NCBI RefSeq assembly: GCF_024505085.1
Contig: NZ_JANIBC010000013.1
Span: forward strand, 7,501 to 41,184
Origin: Parvularcula maris
GTDB lineage: Bacteria > Pseudomonadota > Alphaproteobacteria > Caulobacterales > Parvularculaceae
DNA: 33,684 bases
Direction: 5' to 3'
Positions within the stretch are counted from its first letter, which is position 1. Every line of letters begins with the position of its first letter. A model generated the notes under the pieces. The model ran no database searches. It was not told the origin of the DNA and saw only the letters and a list, made by a program, of their open reading frames with translations. A program made the position numbers and the translations under genes. Shown here piece by piece: positions 1 through 7,755 of this stretch.

Positions 1-205
1 CCACCGGCACGAAGGCCAGATCGTTAAAGATCGGCCCCGGCCCGAAAGGCGAGGGAATCACCAGGGAGGCGAACCAGGAGATCACCGTCACGAAGACGAT
101 CGGCCCGATCGGCAGCGGCAGGGTGAAGATCGGCCCGCCCCTGAAGGGTGTGTCGGACGGCCATCCGCGTACGCGCCGGTAGTGGGAAGGTCGCTCGTTC
201 GTCAC
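1..205 (-). CDS. Membrane protein N-terminus, possibly rhomboid family (partial)
   Basis: A minus-strand frame runs open from a GTG at 205 off the left edge of the window, giving the first 68 residues. The first 30 residues are polar and Arg-rich. They are followed by a hydrophobic helix (about residues 36-50) and a Pro/Gly-rich turn, then a stretch ending LAFVPV. Rhomboid intramembrane proteases often begin with a short cytosolic tail, one helix and a segment like LAFVPARY, which is why I suggest that family, but the catalytic Ser/His helices lie outside the window. GTG is the only start after an in-frame stop just upstream. AGGAAGG lies about 15 nt ahead, which is rather far. The gene is divergent from the PilZ gene. 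The family is an inference; that this is coding is moderately supported. Confidence 0.45.
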   Translation of the reverse strand, partial: MTNERPSHYRRVRGWPSDTPFRGGPIFTLPLPIGPIVFVTVISWFASLVIPSPFGPGPIFNDLAFVPV

Positions 206-349
206 GGAGATCGTCTTCTACCTTCCTCGCCTGGGTAGCGCTCAACGTGGCGCGGGCCGGGGGCCGGTTCAAGGTATGAAGCCGCCCCCTTGACCCTTTG
301 TTGATGCAGATCGGCTAAGAAAGCCCTTGCATCGAGGGGGGTTTCGTCC

Positions 350-943
350 ATGGCAAGCGCGACTGGGAAAGCGTTCGAGGCGGGGTGGCCGTCTGCCGCC
401 GGGACGGCGCGCCGCTCGGCGAGGCGTCACCGCCGGGTGGAGCTGACCATGCCTATCTCCATCCTCTACAAAGGGGGGGAGCGGGGTCCGGGCGTGCTGT
501 CCGACCTCTCTTTGCGAGGGGCCAGCGTCATCGCGCCCAAGGCGCCGCTTGCAGGCGACCTCGTCACCCTGCGGATCGGCGACATCGGAGATCTGCCGGC
601 CAGGGTCCGCCGCCTCGCGCCGTCGGGCTTCGCGGCGGAACTCCTCGGCGACCGCCGCGCAAGATGCGCCCTCGCCGACGCCCTGACCATCCATCTTAAC
701 AAGCCCGAAAGCTTCGTGCGCGCCGTGCGCTACCCCCAGGACCAGGACGCGGTCTTGCAGCTCGATGACGGCCGCGTCGCGCGGTGCACCGTGATCAATC
801 TCTCCGAGACGGGGGCCAAGCTGACCACCGCCCTGATCCCCCTAGTCGGTGAAAGCGTCCGGGTCGGTGCGCGCCGCGGCATGGTGGAGCGGCACCTGCC
901 GGGGGGCATCGCCGTCAGTTTTCCCCTAAGGACACCCCGATGA
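350..943 (+). CDS. Tandem PilZ-domain protein
   Basis: This 197-residue protein carries two PilZ-like units. The first has the c-di-GMP signature: an Arg-rich RxxxR (R25 to R29) and then DLSLRGA about 25 residues later. The second, from about residue 118, has FVRAVRY followed by NLSETGAKL. PilZ domains bind cyclic di-GMP in the cytoplasm and pass the signal to motility, polysaccharide or transcription machinery. The second unit keeps NxSxxG but its Arg motif is weaker, so only the first may bind the nucleotide. The protein has no membrane segment and no effector domain, so it probably acts through a partner. Its stop overlaps the next start by four bases (ATGA), so the GYF-domain protein downstream is very likely co-translated. 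A purine-rich GAGG lies about 11 nt before the ATG. Confidence 0.85.
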   Translation: MASATGKAFEAGWPSAAGTARRSARRHRRVELTMPISILYKGGERGPGVLSDLSLRGASVIAPKAPLAGDLVTLRIGDIGDLPARVRRLAPSGFAAELLGDRRARCALADALTIHLNKPESFVRAVRYPQDQDAVLQLDDGRVARCTVINLSETGAKLTTALIPLVGESVRVGARRGMVERHLPGGIAVSFPLRTPR

Positions 944-1449
944 GCAACGCACGCTTCCACCTCTCCTCGGGCGGCAAGGTCTACGGGCCCTACGATACCG
1001 AGACCCTCGCCCGTTTCGTCGCCGAGAAGCGCCTGGCCCACCACAGCCTCGTCGCGCCCGAAGGCACCCAAGACTTCCGCCCGGCCCTTCAGTTTCCCGA
1101 GCTACGCGCCCTCTTCCGCCCCGGCAGCGGCGAGGAGCATCGGGCCGCGCCCTCCCCCTCTTCCGAGGGGCCTTCCGCTGCTTTCCTCGTGGCCTTCGGC
1201 CGGGCCTCGTCCGAAGCGTCCAAAGCCGCCGACATCCTCCGCCGCCTGCCCTCCTGCCACGAGATCACCGAGACGGTCTTCCTGGTCAGGGCAGCGGGAA
1301 GCGCCGACGAGCTGCGCGAGCGAATCGCGGGCGCCCTCCCCTCCACCGAGCGGGCCTTCGTCATGGAGGCCTCCGGCGCGGCGATCGCGTCCCACGGCAT
1401 CGCGCTCGCCGAACACGAGGACATCCGCACCATGATCAAGGGCGGATAG
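940..1449 (+). CDS. GYF_2 (DUF4339) domain protein with a C-terminal ferredoxin-like region
   Basis: Residues 6-50 match the GYF_2/DUF4339 pattern: a GGKVYGPYD start, a helix ending in RLAHHSLVAPEG, and a final DFRPA. This adaptor fold usually sits at the N-terminus of bacterial proteins and is thought to bind proline-rich or other peptide partners. A Ser/Pro/Glu-rich linker (about 66-82) leads to a second unit (about 83-155). It has a beta strand AFLVAF, a helix, a strand with TETVFLVRA, a helix DELRERI and a strand RAFVMEA. That order resembles the small Cas2/SinR-like ferredoxin fold often annotated in stand-alone proteins. This is my reading of the pattern, not an established assignment. 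The gene overlaps the PilZ gene by four bases and probably works with it. No catalytic residues are apparent. Confidence 0.75.
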   Translation: MSNARFHLSSGGKVYGPYDTETLARFVAEKRLAHHSLVAPEGTQDFRPALQFPELRALFRPGSGEEHRAAPSPSSEGPSAAFLVAFGRASSEASKAADILRRLPSCHEITETVFLVRAAGSADELRERIAGALPSTERAFVMEASGAAIASHGIALAEHEDIRTMIKGG

Positions 1450-1498
1450 CAGCTCCTAGATGTCTCGTGACTTGGGATCGCGAGCGAACTTGTTCTAA

Positions 1499-2209
1499 AT
1501 GTCACAAATGGCTTCCGCGATCGACACACTTGCCGGGTCCGATACCCCCCATATCCTCGTCATCGACGACGATGAGGGGATCAGGCGTCTTCTCGCCCGC
1601 TATCTGCGCGAAAGCGGCTTTCTGGCCTCGGCCGTGGCTAGCGCGGCGGATGCCGACAAGCTGATGGGCATGATCAGCTTCGACGCCCTGGTGATCGACG
1701 TGATGATGCCGGGAGAGGACGGCATCTCCATGACCAAGCGGCTGCGTGCGCGATCGGAAGTGCCCATTATTCTGCTCACGGCCCGCGGCGAGCCCGAGGA
1801 CCGGATCAACGGGCTCGAGGCCGGTGCTAACGACTACCTCGCCAAACCGTTCGAGCCTCGGGAGCTGGTGCTTCGCCTGCAGGGCCTGCTGCACCGCTCG
1901 GTCCTGCCGCCGCGCGAGGACACGGTGCGTTTCGGCCCCTTCGCCTTCGATCCCGTCCGCGGCGAGCTGCTGCGCGAGGACGACCGGGTAAAGCTCACCG
2001 ATGCCGAGCTTCACCTTCTTCGCACCCTGGCCGCCAAACCAGGCGCGCCGATCCCCCGCACGGTCCTCGCCCAGAAGGAACTCGGCGTCTTCGACCGTTC
2101 GATCGACGTCCAGGTGACGAGGCTGAGGCGCAAGATCGAGAACGATCCGCGCAGCCCCCAGCACCTCAAGACGGTGCGCGGCATCGGCTACGCCCTGATG
2201 ACCGACTAG
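1499..2209 (+). CDS. ompR: OmpR-family response regulator
   Basis: The receiver domain (about residues 18-132) has the acidic pair D23/D24, phospho-acceptor D67 in VIDVMMPGEDG, T94 and K116 in AKPF. A Trans_Reg_C winged helix follows (about 140-235), ending in the classic TVRGIGYALM hairpin. Phosphorylated proteins of this family dimerise and bind promoter DNA. The sensor kinase starts 18 bp downstream, so this is a two-component pair like OmpR/EnvZ. The stimulus cannot be told from sequence. There is no Shine-Dalgarno before the first ATG (1499) or before Met4 (1508). A TTGGGA box at 1472 and TAAATG at 1496, spaced 18, would start the transcript close to 1508, so Met4 may be a leaderless start. 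The symbol is by family only; PetR- or FeuP-type orthology is possible. Confidence 0.9.
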   Translation: MSQMASAIDTLAGSDTPHILVIDDDEGIRRLLARYLRESGFLASAVASAADADKLMGMISFDALVIDVMMPGEDGISMTKRLRARSEVPIILLTARGEPEDRINGLEAGANDYLAKPFEPRELVLRLQGLLHRSVLPPREDTVRFGPFAFDPVRGELLREDDRVKLTDAELHLLRTLAAKPGAPIPRTVLAQKELGVFDRSIDVQVTRLRRKIENDPRSPQHLKTVRGIGYALMTD

Positions 2210-2227
2210 TCCGGGGCGAGGCCAGCC

Positions 2228-3532
2228 TTGTTCAGAAGCATTGCCCCCAAAAGCCTCTGGGGACGGACGGTTCTGATCGTCGTCATCCCGATCTTCCTCA
2301 TGCAGTCGGTGATGACCTTCGTGTTCTTCGACCGGCACTGGGACAGGGTCACCGGCGCCCTCACCCGCCAGACCGCCAGCGAGGTCGCGCATGTCCTCGA
2401 GCTCTGGACCAACCCGCCCCTCGGTCTCACCAGGCAGAGCGTGGAGGAGCGGGCGCGCCGCGACCTTCAGCTCTACATGCGCTACGCACCTGGCGAAACC
2501 ATTCCGGACAAGGACAAGCTCTCCTTCTTCTCGCCGCCCAACAAGACCCTGGAGAAAGAGCTCAGCCGAGCTATCGAGGAGCCCGTCTGGATCAACACGC
2601 GCGGCTACCGCGACGAGGTGGAGATCAGGGTCCAGCTCGAGGACGGCTTCCTCGTCTTCGTCACGCCGCGCTCACAAGTCAGTGCACAGAACGGTCACCT
2701 CTTCGTTCTCTGGCTGATCGGAACGACCGGCCTTCTAGGCTATGTCGCCGTGGTCTTCATGCGCAACCAGGTCCGCTCGATCACCAGGCTCGCCGCCGCC
2801 GCGGAGGCCTTCGGCAAGGGCGAGGACATGCCCGATTTCAGACCCGCCGGTGCCCGCGAGGTGCGGCAGGCGGGCCGCGCGTTCCTGGCCATGCGGGCAC
2901 GGATCAGGCGCTACCTTCATCAGCGCACGGAGATGTTGGCCGGAGTCAGCCACGATCTGCGCACCCCCCTCACCCGCATGAAGCTGCAGCTCGCCATGCT
3001 GCCCGAGAACGAGGACCGGGAGGCGCTCACAGGGGATGTGGCCGAGATGGAGCAGATGCTCGGCGCCTATCTCGACTTCGTCCGCGACAGCCAGGAAGTG
3101 GACAGGGAGCTCGTCGATGTGAAGCAGCTCGCCGCCGAGCTAGCCGAGGAGTTCGCAAGGATGGATCAGAGGTTCGACAGACGCATCACCCCCGACCTTC
3201 TCGTACCCGCGAGCCCCCTCGGCTTGAAGCGTGCGCTGAGCAACCTCCTCAGCAACGGCTTCCGCTACGCAGGTAAGGTCTATCTCTACGCTGAGCGTAA
3301 GGACGGCATGGTCGAATTCGCCGTGGAGGATGACGGCCCCGGCATTCCCGAGGCCGATCGTTCGAGAGCCCTTCAGCCTTTCGAGAGGCTCGATCCCGCA
3401 AGGTCTACGGCGGGCACGGGTCTCGGCCTCGCCATCGTCCAGGACATCGTCAGGCAGCACGGCGGGCGCCTGTCGCTGGGAACATCGGAGAAGCATGGCG
3501 GCCTGCGTGCGCAGATCCGCCTCCCTGGATAA
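2228..3532 (+). CDS. envZ: EnvZ-type sensor histidine kinase
   Basis: 434 residues, with TTG as the likely start (GCGAGG about 8 nt upstream). A first membrane helix covers about residues 13-34. A periplasmic sensor region of roughly 120 residues follows, then a second helix at about 157-178 and a HAMP linker. The dimerisation/phosphotransfer helix carries H242 in GVSHDLRTPLTRMK. The ATPase domain shows the N box (LSNLLSNGFRYAG), the G1 box (VEDDGPGIP) and the G2 box (GTGLGLAIV). It autophosphorylates H242 and passes the phosphate to the regulator encoded just upstream. Length and order match EnvZ. The ligand or stress sensed is unknown. It is convergent with bamB, with only four bases between the stop codons, and no hairpin terminator fits in that gap. 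Confidence 0.92.
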   Translation: MFRSIAPKSLWGRTVLIVVIPIFLMQSVMTFVFFDRHWDRVTGALTRQTASEVAHVLELWTNPPLGLTRQSVEERARRDLQLYMRYAPGETIPDKDKLSFFSPPNKTLEKELSRAIEEPVWINTRGYRDEVEIRVQLEDGFLVFVTPRSQVSAQNGHLFVLWLIGTTGLLGYVAVVFMRNQVRSITRLAAAAEAFGKGEDMPDFRPAGAREVRQAGRAFLAMRARIRRYLHQRTEMLAGVSHDLRTPLTRMKLQLAMLPENEDREALTGDVAEMEQMLGAYLDFVRDSQEVDRELVDVKQLAAELAEEFARMDQRFDRRITPDLLVPASPLGLKRALSNLLSNGFRYAGKVYLYAERKDGMVEFAVEDDGPGIPEADRSRALQPFERLDPARSTAGTGLGLAIVQDIVRQHGGRLSLGTSEKHGGLRAQIRLPG

Positions 3533-3536
3533 GCGT

Positions 3537-4988
3537 CTAGAGAGCCTCCTCCTCCGAAGGCTGAGCATCGCTCTCCAGCTCTACCGGCTCATCGCTGGCG
3601 GGAGCTTCGGGCAGCGCCGGCACCGGAGCGGGCGCCGTCGGACGGAAGGCTTCCACCTGCCCGTTCTCGAGCAGTACGTAGATCGCGCCGCCCGCCACGA
3701 TGGGGGGCTGGGTCGCGCCGTCACCGAGCTTGTAGCTCGCCAGCGTCTCACCGGTCTGCGGCGACAGGCCGATCAGCTCGCCGTCCGTCGAGGTCAGGTA
3801 GAGAAGATTGCCCGCCAGCACCGGCCCGGCCCAGACGATCCGCTTCTTGCGCTTCTTCGGGTTGCGGTAGAGCGGCAGCTCCTCGTTCCAGCGCACAGCG
3901 CCGTCAATGCGGTTCACCGCCGCCACCGTGTTCTGGTTGGAGAGGACGTAGATCGTCTCCCCCGCCACCCACGGCGTGTGCGCACCGCCGACGGGCTGCT
4001 CCCAGGCTACCTCGCCGGTGCGCGCGTCGATGCCGACCATCTGACCGGACTGGCTGACGGCAAAGACCGCGCCCCGGTCGATCACCGGGCTTCCGGCGAT
4101 GTCGCCCAGGGTGGAGAGCGCGTTGAGACGCGAGGTCCTGGCAATCACCGCCTGCCACTGCACCCGCCCGTTCTGGCTGGCCAGCGACACCACCTCGCCG
4201 GAGGAGAAGGGTACGACGACGCTCGCCCCGTCCACCGCAGGAGCTGACGCCGCGAGGAAGCGTGCAGCCTCTTCGAAGCTCTGATAGGTCCAGCGCTCGC
4301 GTCCGGTTTCCTGGTCGAGGGCGTAGAGCTCGTTGCTGATCGACACGGCGTAGACCATGCCGTCCGCAATGCTCGGCGGGTTACGCATCGGACCGTTGGT
4401 CTCGGTCTGCCAGAGGAGCTCACCGGTGGCAGCGTCGAGCGCCGCGACGAAGCCGAAGCCCGAGGTGACGAAGAGCCTGCCCCCCACCACGGCCGAGCCG
4501 CCGCCGAAGCCGATATCGCGCAGCTTGGTCCGCCCGATCATGTTGTAGAACGGGACCTTGTCGCCGGTGTCCCCCGGCGCGAGGTCCTGCCGCCAGGCCG
4601 TATCGCCGGTAGCGGTGTCGATGGCGGTCACCACGCCCACCGCGTCGATGAAGAAGAGACGCTCGCCATCGGTCACGGGCGGCGCCGTCACCGGCGCGCC
4701 CTTGGCTTTGCTGCTGACCACCCTAGAGCGCCAGACGCGCTCATACTCGCCTCCCGCCGCAAGGTGCCTTGGGGCGTGGCTGGGATTGCCGCCGACCTGT
4801 TCCCAGGCGGTGTTCTCGAAGGCCTGGGGCAGCTCGATCGGCTGACCGGCCAGCGCGGGATCGGCGGTGATGACGTTCTCCGCGGCCAGCACCGCGACGG
4901 CGTCGGCGAACTCGCCAGCCTCATCGTCGCCATTGCCGCTGCAGGAGGCGAGGAGCGCGAGCCCCAGAAGGAGTGCGATCCGTCTCAT
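3537..4988 (-). CDS. bamB: Outer membrane assembly lipoprotein BamB
   Basis: 483 residues with a lipoprotein signal: MRRIALLLGL then LLASC, the lipidated Cys being C16. After a low-complexity linker comes a chain of PQQ-type propeller blades, seen as repeats of the pattern DxxTGExxW (DTATGDTAW, DAATGELLW, DQETGRERW, DARTGEVAW). The protein is the periplasmic scaffold of the BAM complex, which inserts beta-barrel proteins into the outer membrane. It is longer than E. coli BamB (about 390), partly because of an acidic Pro/Glu-rich C-terminal tail (last 40 residues), as is common in alphaproteobacteria. GGGAGGAG sits 6 nt before the ATG. The start overlaps the stop of the YfgM-like gene by four bases. 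In many proteobacteria der follows, but here it is replaced by the convergent sensor kinase. Confidence 0.93.
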   Translation of the reverse strand: MRRIALLLGLALLASCSGNGDDEAGEFADAVAVLAAENVITADPALAGQPIELPQAFENTAWEQVGGNPSHAPRHLAAGGEYERVWRSRVVSSKAKGAPVTAPPVTDGERLFFIDAVGVVTAIDTATGDTAWRQDLAPGDTGDKVPFYNMIGRTKLRDIGFGGGSAVVGGRLFVTSGFGFVAALDAATGELLWQTETNGPMRNPPSIADGMVYAVSISNELYALDQETGRERWTYQSFEEAARFLAASAPAVDGASVVVPFSSGEVVSLASQNGRVQWQAVIARTSRLNALSTLGDIAGSPVIDRGAVFAVSQSGQMVGIDARTGEVAWEQPVGGAHTPWVAGETIYVLSNQNTVAAVNRIDGAVRWNEELPLYRNPKKRKKRIVWAGPVLAGNLLYLTSTDGELIGLSPQTGETLASYKLGDGATQPPIVAGGAIYVLLENGQVEAFRPTAPAPVPALPEAPASDEPVELESDAQPSEEEAL

Positions 4989-5845
4989 GGCTGCTCCTCC
5001 CCTGCCGGTTCCTCGGCACGCTCTTCGGTAGCGTCGTCCTCGTCCGCCTCTTCGTCGGTCGGCGGGGCGGGCGGGGTGAGAAGGTCCTGAAGATTGCTGC
5101 CCGAGGCCGCGCCGCCCGTGGGCAGGCCGGCAGCCTCGAGGTCCGAACCGAGGCGGTCGATGAAGGAGGTCGGCGTCTCCGGCGCGGAGAGCTGGGTGCC
5201 GTTGGCCGCGGCATCAGCCACCGCCGCATAGGTCGCAGCCCTCGCTCTCACCGCCTGAGGCGCGCTTTCGCTAGAGGCCAGCGCCTCGAAGCCGGCCCGC
5301 GCACCGATATAGTCGCCGCTGTGAAGCGCCGCGCCCGAGGCGATCTCGTCGGCATGGCCTCGGAAGGCCTCGCTCTCGACCCCGGCCGCGATCTCGGCCG
5401 CCGTCTCGGGGCGGCGGTCGAAGACGAGATAGGCCGCTCGCAGGCGGGCGAAGTCGCGCATCGGCACGGACAGGTCGCCGTCCCCATAGACCTCGGCATA
5501 GAGGTCCCGCGCGCCTTCGAGGTCGCCGCTCGCGCCGAGCTGGGCCGCGGCCCGCATCTTCGCCAGCACCGCATAGCCGCCCGAAGTTTCTTCGGCATAG
5601 GCCAGGAGCGCATCAGAGCCGACCTCCTCTTCCGCCATGAAGCTCAGCCCGGCATAGCTTTCCGCCGCCTCGGTCCTAGCCGCCTCGGCGCGGTTCTGCA
5701 TGGTCTGGTAGCCGATCACCCCGCCTAGGATCGCCACGGCGCCCACGGCCAGGGGCACGCGCCAGCGGCGCAGGCGGTCGAGGGTCTGGTCACGGGAGAG
5801 GTCCTCATCGACCTCGCGCAGCAGGACGTCTTCTTCAGAGGCCAT
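4985..5845 (-). CDS. yfgM: YfgM-like inner-membrane TPR protein
   Basis: 286 residues: a short cytosolic N-terminus rich in acidic residues (EEDVLLREVDEDL), a single membrane helix at about 30-49, then an alpha-helical periplasmic part with TPR-like helix pairs (TPR_21/DUF2133 type), ending in a very acidic Pro/Glu tail. In E. coli YfgM sits next to bamB and associates with the PpiD chaperone near the Sec translocon; the same neighbour here supports the call. AAGGGAG lies 5 nt before the ATG. It is first in a two-gene operon with bamB (4-bp ATGA overlap). It differs from E. coli YfgM (206 residues) by about 80 extra residues, mostly the acidic tail, which has no recognisable fold. Confidence 0.85.
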   Translation of the reverse strand: MASEEDVLLREVDEDLSRDQTLDRLRRWRVPLAVGAVAILGGVIGYQTMQNRAEAARTEAAESYAGLSFMAEEEVGSDALLAYAEETSGGYAVLAKMRAAAQLGASGDLEGARDLYAEVYGDGDLSVPMRDFARLRAAYLVFDRRPETAAEIAAGVESEAFRGHADEIASGAALHSGDYIGARAGFEALASSESAPQAVRARAATYAAVADAAANGTQLSAPETPTSFIDRLGSDLEAAGLPTGGAASGSNLQDLLTPPAPPTDEEADEDDATEERAEEPAGEEQP

Positions 5846-5989
5846 GGGGCTCCCTTGCCGATGCCCGGAAGCTTTGGGCTCCCGGTGAGTTCAGGGCCAG
5901 AGCCTCAACCACCAAGGCAGCCCTAAGAAGAACGCGCCGCCCACAGGCACCAGCGGGTGCCTACGAGAGACGCGCGAAACCTTTGCGGC

Positions 5990-6065
5990 TGGCAGGGGCA
6001 GCAGGACTCGAACCCGCGACCCTCGGTTTTGGAGACCGATGCTCTACCAACTGAGCTATACCCCT
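5990..6065 (-). tRNA. tRNA-Trp (anticodon CCA)
   Basis: Read on the minus strand this is a 76-nt cloverleaf: acceptor AGGGGTA pairing with TGCCCCT, D arm AGCTCAGTTGGTAGAGC, anticodon loop CTCCAAA with CCA, T arm with GGTTCGAGTCC, and an encoded 3' CCA. It stands alone; the secE-nusG genes that often follow tRNA-Trp in alphaproteobacteria are not here. The flanks 5846-5989 and 6066-6215 hold nothing else I can support. Confidence 0.97.
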
Positions 6066-6215
6066 AGAGGCCGCAAGCTAAGCCCTTAGAGGCGCCCGGC
6101 TCCTCGCGCAACTGAGGAGTTGGGAAAGGTTGAGGCGGCGGAACCAAGGCTTTTCGCCAATGTCGGTCGTTCGCTGGGAAGCGAGTAACGTACGAAAGGA
6201 GGCCGACATCCCCAC

Positions 6216-6256
6216 TTGCGCTGCGCCAAACTCTCATGTAGTTATCATGGTAACAA
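6216..6256 (+). promoter_or_regulatory. Candidate promoter with palindromic operator for the MarR cassette
   Basis: TTGCGC (6216-6221) and TAGTTA (6239-6244) are 17 bp apart. Overlapping the second box is the inverted repeat GTTA-N6-TAAC (6241-6254), only 4 bp before the AGGA ribosome binding site of the first gene. A palindrome over a -10 region in front of a cassette that contains its own MarR gene suits autorepression. The base composition is also locally AT-rich against a GC-rich background. Inference only. Confidence 0.35.
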
Positions 6257-6267
6257 TAGGAATTTCT

Positions 6268-6558
6268 ATGGCCGGCCCCCTTTGTATTTTAGCGACGATC
6301 ACGCCCCGCTCGGAGCACCTCGCGGACGCCCGCGATGCCATCGTGGGCATCGTTGAGCGCACCTGCGCTGAGCCGGGCTGCCAGACCTTCCGCCTCTTAG
6401 AAGGGCCGGACGGTCGCTTGCGACTCTACGAAGAGTGGGACGACGAGGCAGCGTTAGAAGCGCATCACGCTGAGGACTACACGCGAGCGGTCTTCGCCGC
6501 CTACGAGGGATGGCTCGCCACGCCGCCCGAGATTGTCCACCTGCAACGGTTGGCCTGA
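6268..6558 (+). CDS. Antibiotic biosynthesis monooxygenase (ABM) fold protein
   Basis: From the ATG at 6268 the protein has 96 residues and one ABM domain: ILATITPRSEHLADARDAI, then CAEPGCQTFRLLEG, LRLYEEWDDEAALEAHH and a closing helix. This dimeric alpha+beta barrel is found in quinol monooxygenases (YgiN), haem-degrading enzymes and many stress proteins. The YxxWxDxxALxxH core is intact. The open frame extends upstream to 6130, but AGGA six nt before 6268 and the alignment start favour the later ATG. It is first in a cassette with a MarR regulator, a small membrane protein and an exported CMD-like protein. That setting suggests a response to quinones or other electrophiles. Substrate unknown. 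Confidence 0.8.
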   Translation: MAGPLCILATITPRSEHLADARDAIVGIVERTCAEPGCQTFRLLEGPDGRLRLYEEWDDEAALEAHHAEDYTRAVFAAYEGWLATPPEIVHLQRLA

Positions 6559-6567
6559 AGCGACGCG

Positions 6568-7026
6568 ATGTTCTTCCTGAAGGAACTGCCCACGCGCCTG
6601 ATGATCGAGGGCTACGCGGCGAAGCACGCCTCGCTCGATGCTGATGCTGTGGAGGACGCGCTAGGTCTCATGCGACGCGCGAGCCTGATGGTGCGGCGGC
6701 TCGAAGCCTATTTCGCCGAGCACGGGCTCTCACAGCTCCGCTTTCTTGTGCTGATCGTCATCGACCGAGAGCCTCATCGCGATGGCTTGAGCGTCGGCGA
6801 GATCACAGATCGCCTCGACGTCTCCAAGCCCGTCATGACCCGCACCGTTGCTCACCTAGTCGAAAGCGGGCTGATCGCGGTCGAAGCGGACCCGAACGAC
6901 GCTCGCGGGAAGGTGGTCCGACTCACGCCAGCGGGGCGAGCCAAGCTCGCGGAAGTGCTGCCGGAGTATTTCGTGCTGCTGTCCGCCCTCGGGCGGAGAG
7001 AGCCTGACACGGGGGAGGAAGCGTGA
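6568..7026 (+). CDS. MarR-family transcriptional regulator
   Basis: 152 residues. The winged helix-turn-helix is clear in the middle: GLSVGEITDRLDVSKP, then TRTVAHLVESGLI and the wing ADPNDARGKVVRLTPAGRAKL. The N- and C-terminal helices would form the dimer interface. MarR proteins usually repress their own operon and are released by small phenolic or oxidising ligands. The gene starts 9 nt after the ABM gene and overlaps the next gene by four bases, so it is inside the operon it probably controls. The likely operator is the GTTA/TAAC palindrome at 6241-6254. There is no Cys in the protein, so sensing is more likely by ligand than by thiol oxidation. Confidence 0.87.
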   Translation: MFFLKELPTRLMIEGYAAKHASLDADAVEDALGLMRRASLMVRRLEAYFAEHGLSQLRFLVLIVIDREPHRDGLSVGEITDRLDVSKPVMTRTVAHLVESGLIAVEADPNDARGKVVRLTPAGRAKLAEVLPEYFVLLSALGRREPDTGEEA

Positions 7027-7238
7027 GTTGCCAGACCCTCCTGCTTCGGACACTTGCCTTGTGGGCGGTCGTCTGGCCGCTCGTCACCGGCCTCCTCTTT
7101 GCGGTTCAGGTCAGCCTGCCGGACCTTCCCATGCCCGCCCGCACCCTCTTGCTGACGGCGTTCCTCGTGCCTGCGATCAGCCTCGTCATCGAACCGCAGA
7201 TCGCCAAGCGGATCGGCGATCTGCCCTCCCCATCCTGA
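7023..7238 (+). CDS. Small two-helix membrane protein of the MarR cassette
   Basis: 71 residues from a GTG at 7023 that overlaps the MarR stop (GTGA). There are two membrane helices, about residues 8-29 and 40-58, joined by a short loop with DLPMPAR. The C-terminus is positively charged (IAKRIGDL) and probably cytosolic. I do not recognise a named family. Small proteins of this shape, with Pro-rich loops and an EPQIAKR-like end, sit beside MarR or monooxygenase genes elsewhere, but their role is unknown. Tight overlap with the regulator and the reading frame held between two genes of known type argue that it is real. Confidence 0.65.
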   Translation: MSCQTLLLRTLALWAVVWPLVTGLLFAVQVSLPDLPMPARTLLLTAFLVPAISLVIEPQIAKRIGDLPSPS

Positions 7239-7259
7239 CGACTTCGGAAAGGCCGCCAG

Positions 7260-7745
7260 ATGTTCAGAACCATGATCTTGCTCGCGACGCTGCCGCTGCT
7301 GCTCGCGCACCCTACTGCCGCCCAAGAGAACGGACCTAACGCCGATCCCGAGACACCGATGGAGACGACTGACATGACCGAACGAATGGAACGTGGCTTG
7401 GAGAAACTGCGTAAGATCGACGGGGAGGCGGGCGAGCGAGTGATCGAGAGCCTGGCGGACGTCTCGCCCGACCTCGCCCGCTACACGATCGAGTACCCCT
7501 TCGGCGACATCTACGAGCGGCCCGGCCTGTCCCTTCGTGACCGCGAGATCGCGACCATCGCCGCGCTCACTGCGATGGGGAACGCTACTCCACAACTCAA
7601 GGTCCACATTCAGGCCGGGCTCAACGTCGGGCTGACAGAGGAGGAGATCAAAGAGGTCATCATTCAGATGAGCGTATACGCCGGTTTCCCATCCGCGCTG
7701 AACGGCATGCAGGCCGCGAAGGAAGTGTTTGCGACGACAGAATGA
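7260..7745 (+). CDS. Exported carboxymuconolactone decarboxylase (CMD)-like protein
   Basis: 161 residues. An N-terminal signal peptide (hydrophobic about 4-16, likely cut after AAQ near residue 22) precedes a CMD domain (about 60-158). Family features present are PGLSLRDREIATIAALTAMG (R95, E96), H116 in KVHIQAGLNVG, and a final helix with VYAGFPSALNGM. The CxxC of the AhpD branch is absent, so this belongs to the cysteine-free gamma-CMD/YurZ-like branch. An exported copy is unusual because most CMD proteins are cytosolic. As last gene of the MarR cassette it may act on a lactone or quinone-derived compound in the periplasm. The start ATG at 7260 gives the signal peptide; a later Met would remove it. 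A strong hairpin follows. Confidence 0.8.
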   Translation: MFRTMILLATLPLLLAHPTAAQENGPNADPETPMETTDMTERMERGLEKLRKIDGEAGERVIESLADVSPDLARYTIEYPFGDIYERPGLSLRDREIATIAALTAMGNATPQLKVHIQAGLNVGLTEEEIKEVIIQMSVYAGFPSALNGMQAAKEVFATTE

Positions 7746-7755
7746 GGAACATCCG

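Noticed and set aside
24-272. 82-codon minus-strand frame at the left edge
   Set aside because: Arg/Ala/Asp-rich shadow; the neighbouring frame from 205 has a plausible membrane helix and a sensible composition.
6130-6267. N-terminal extension of the ABM protein
   Set aside because: It would cross the promoter-like pair and palindrome and has no ribosome binding site, while the ATG at 6268 does.
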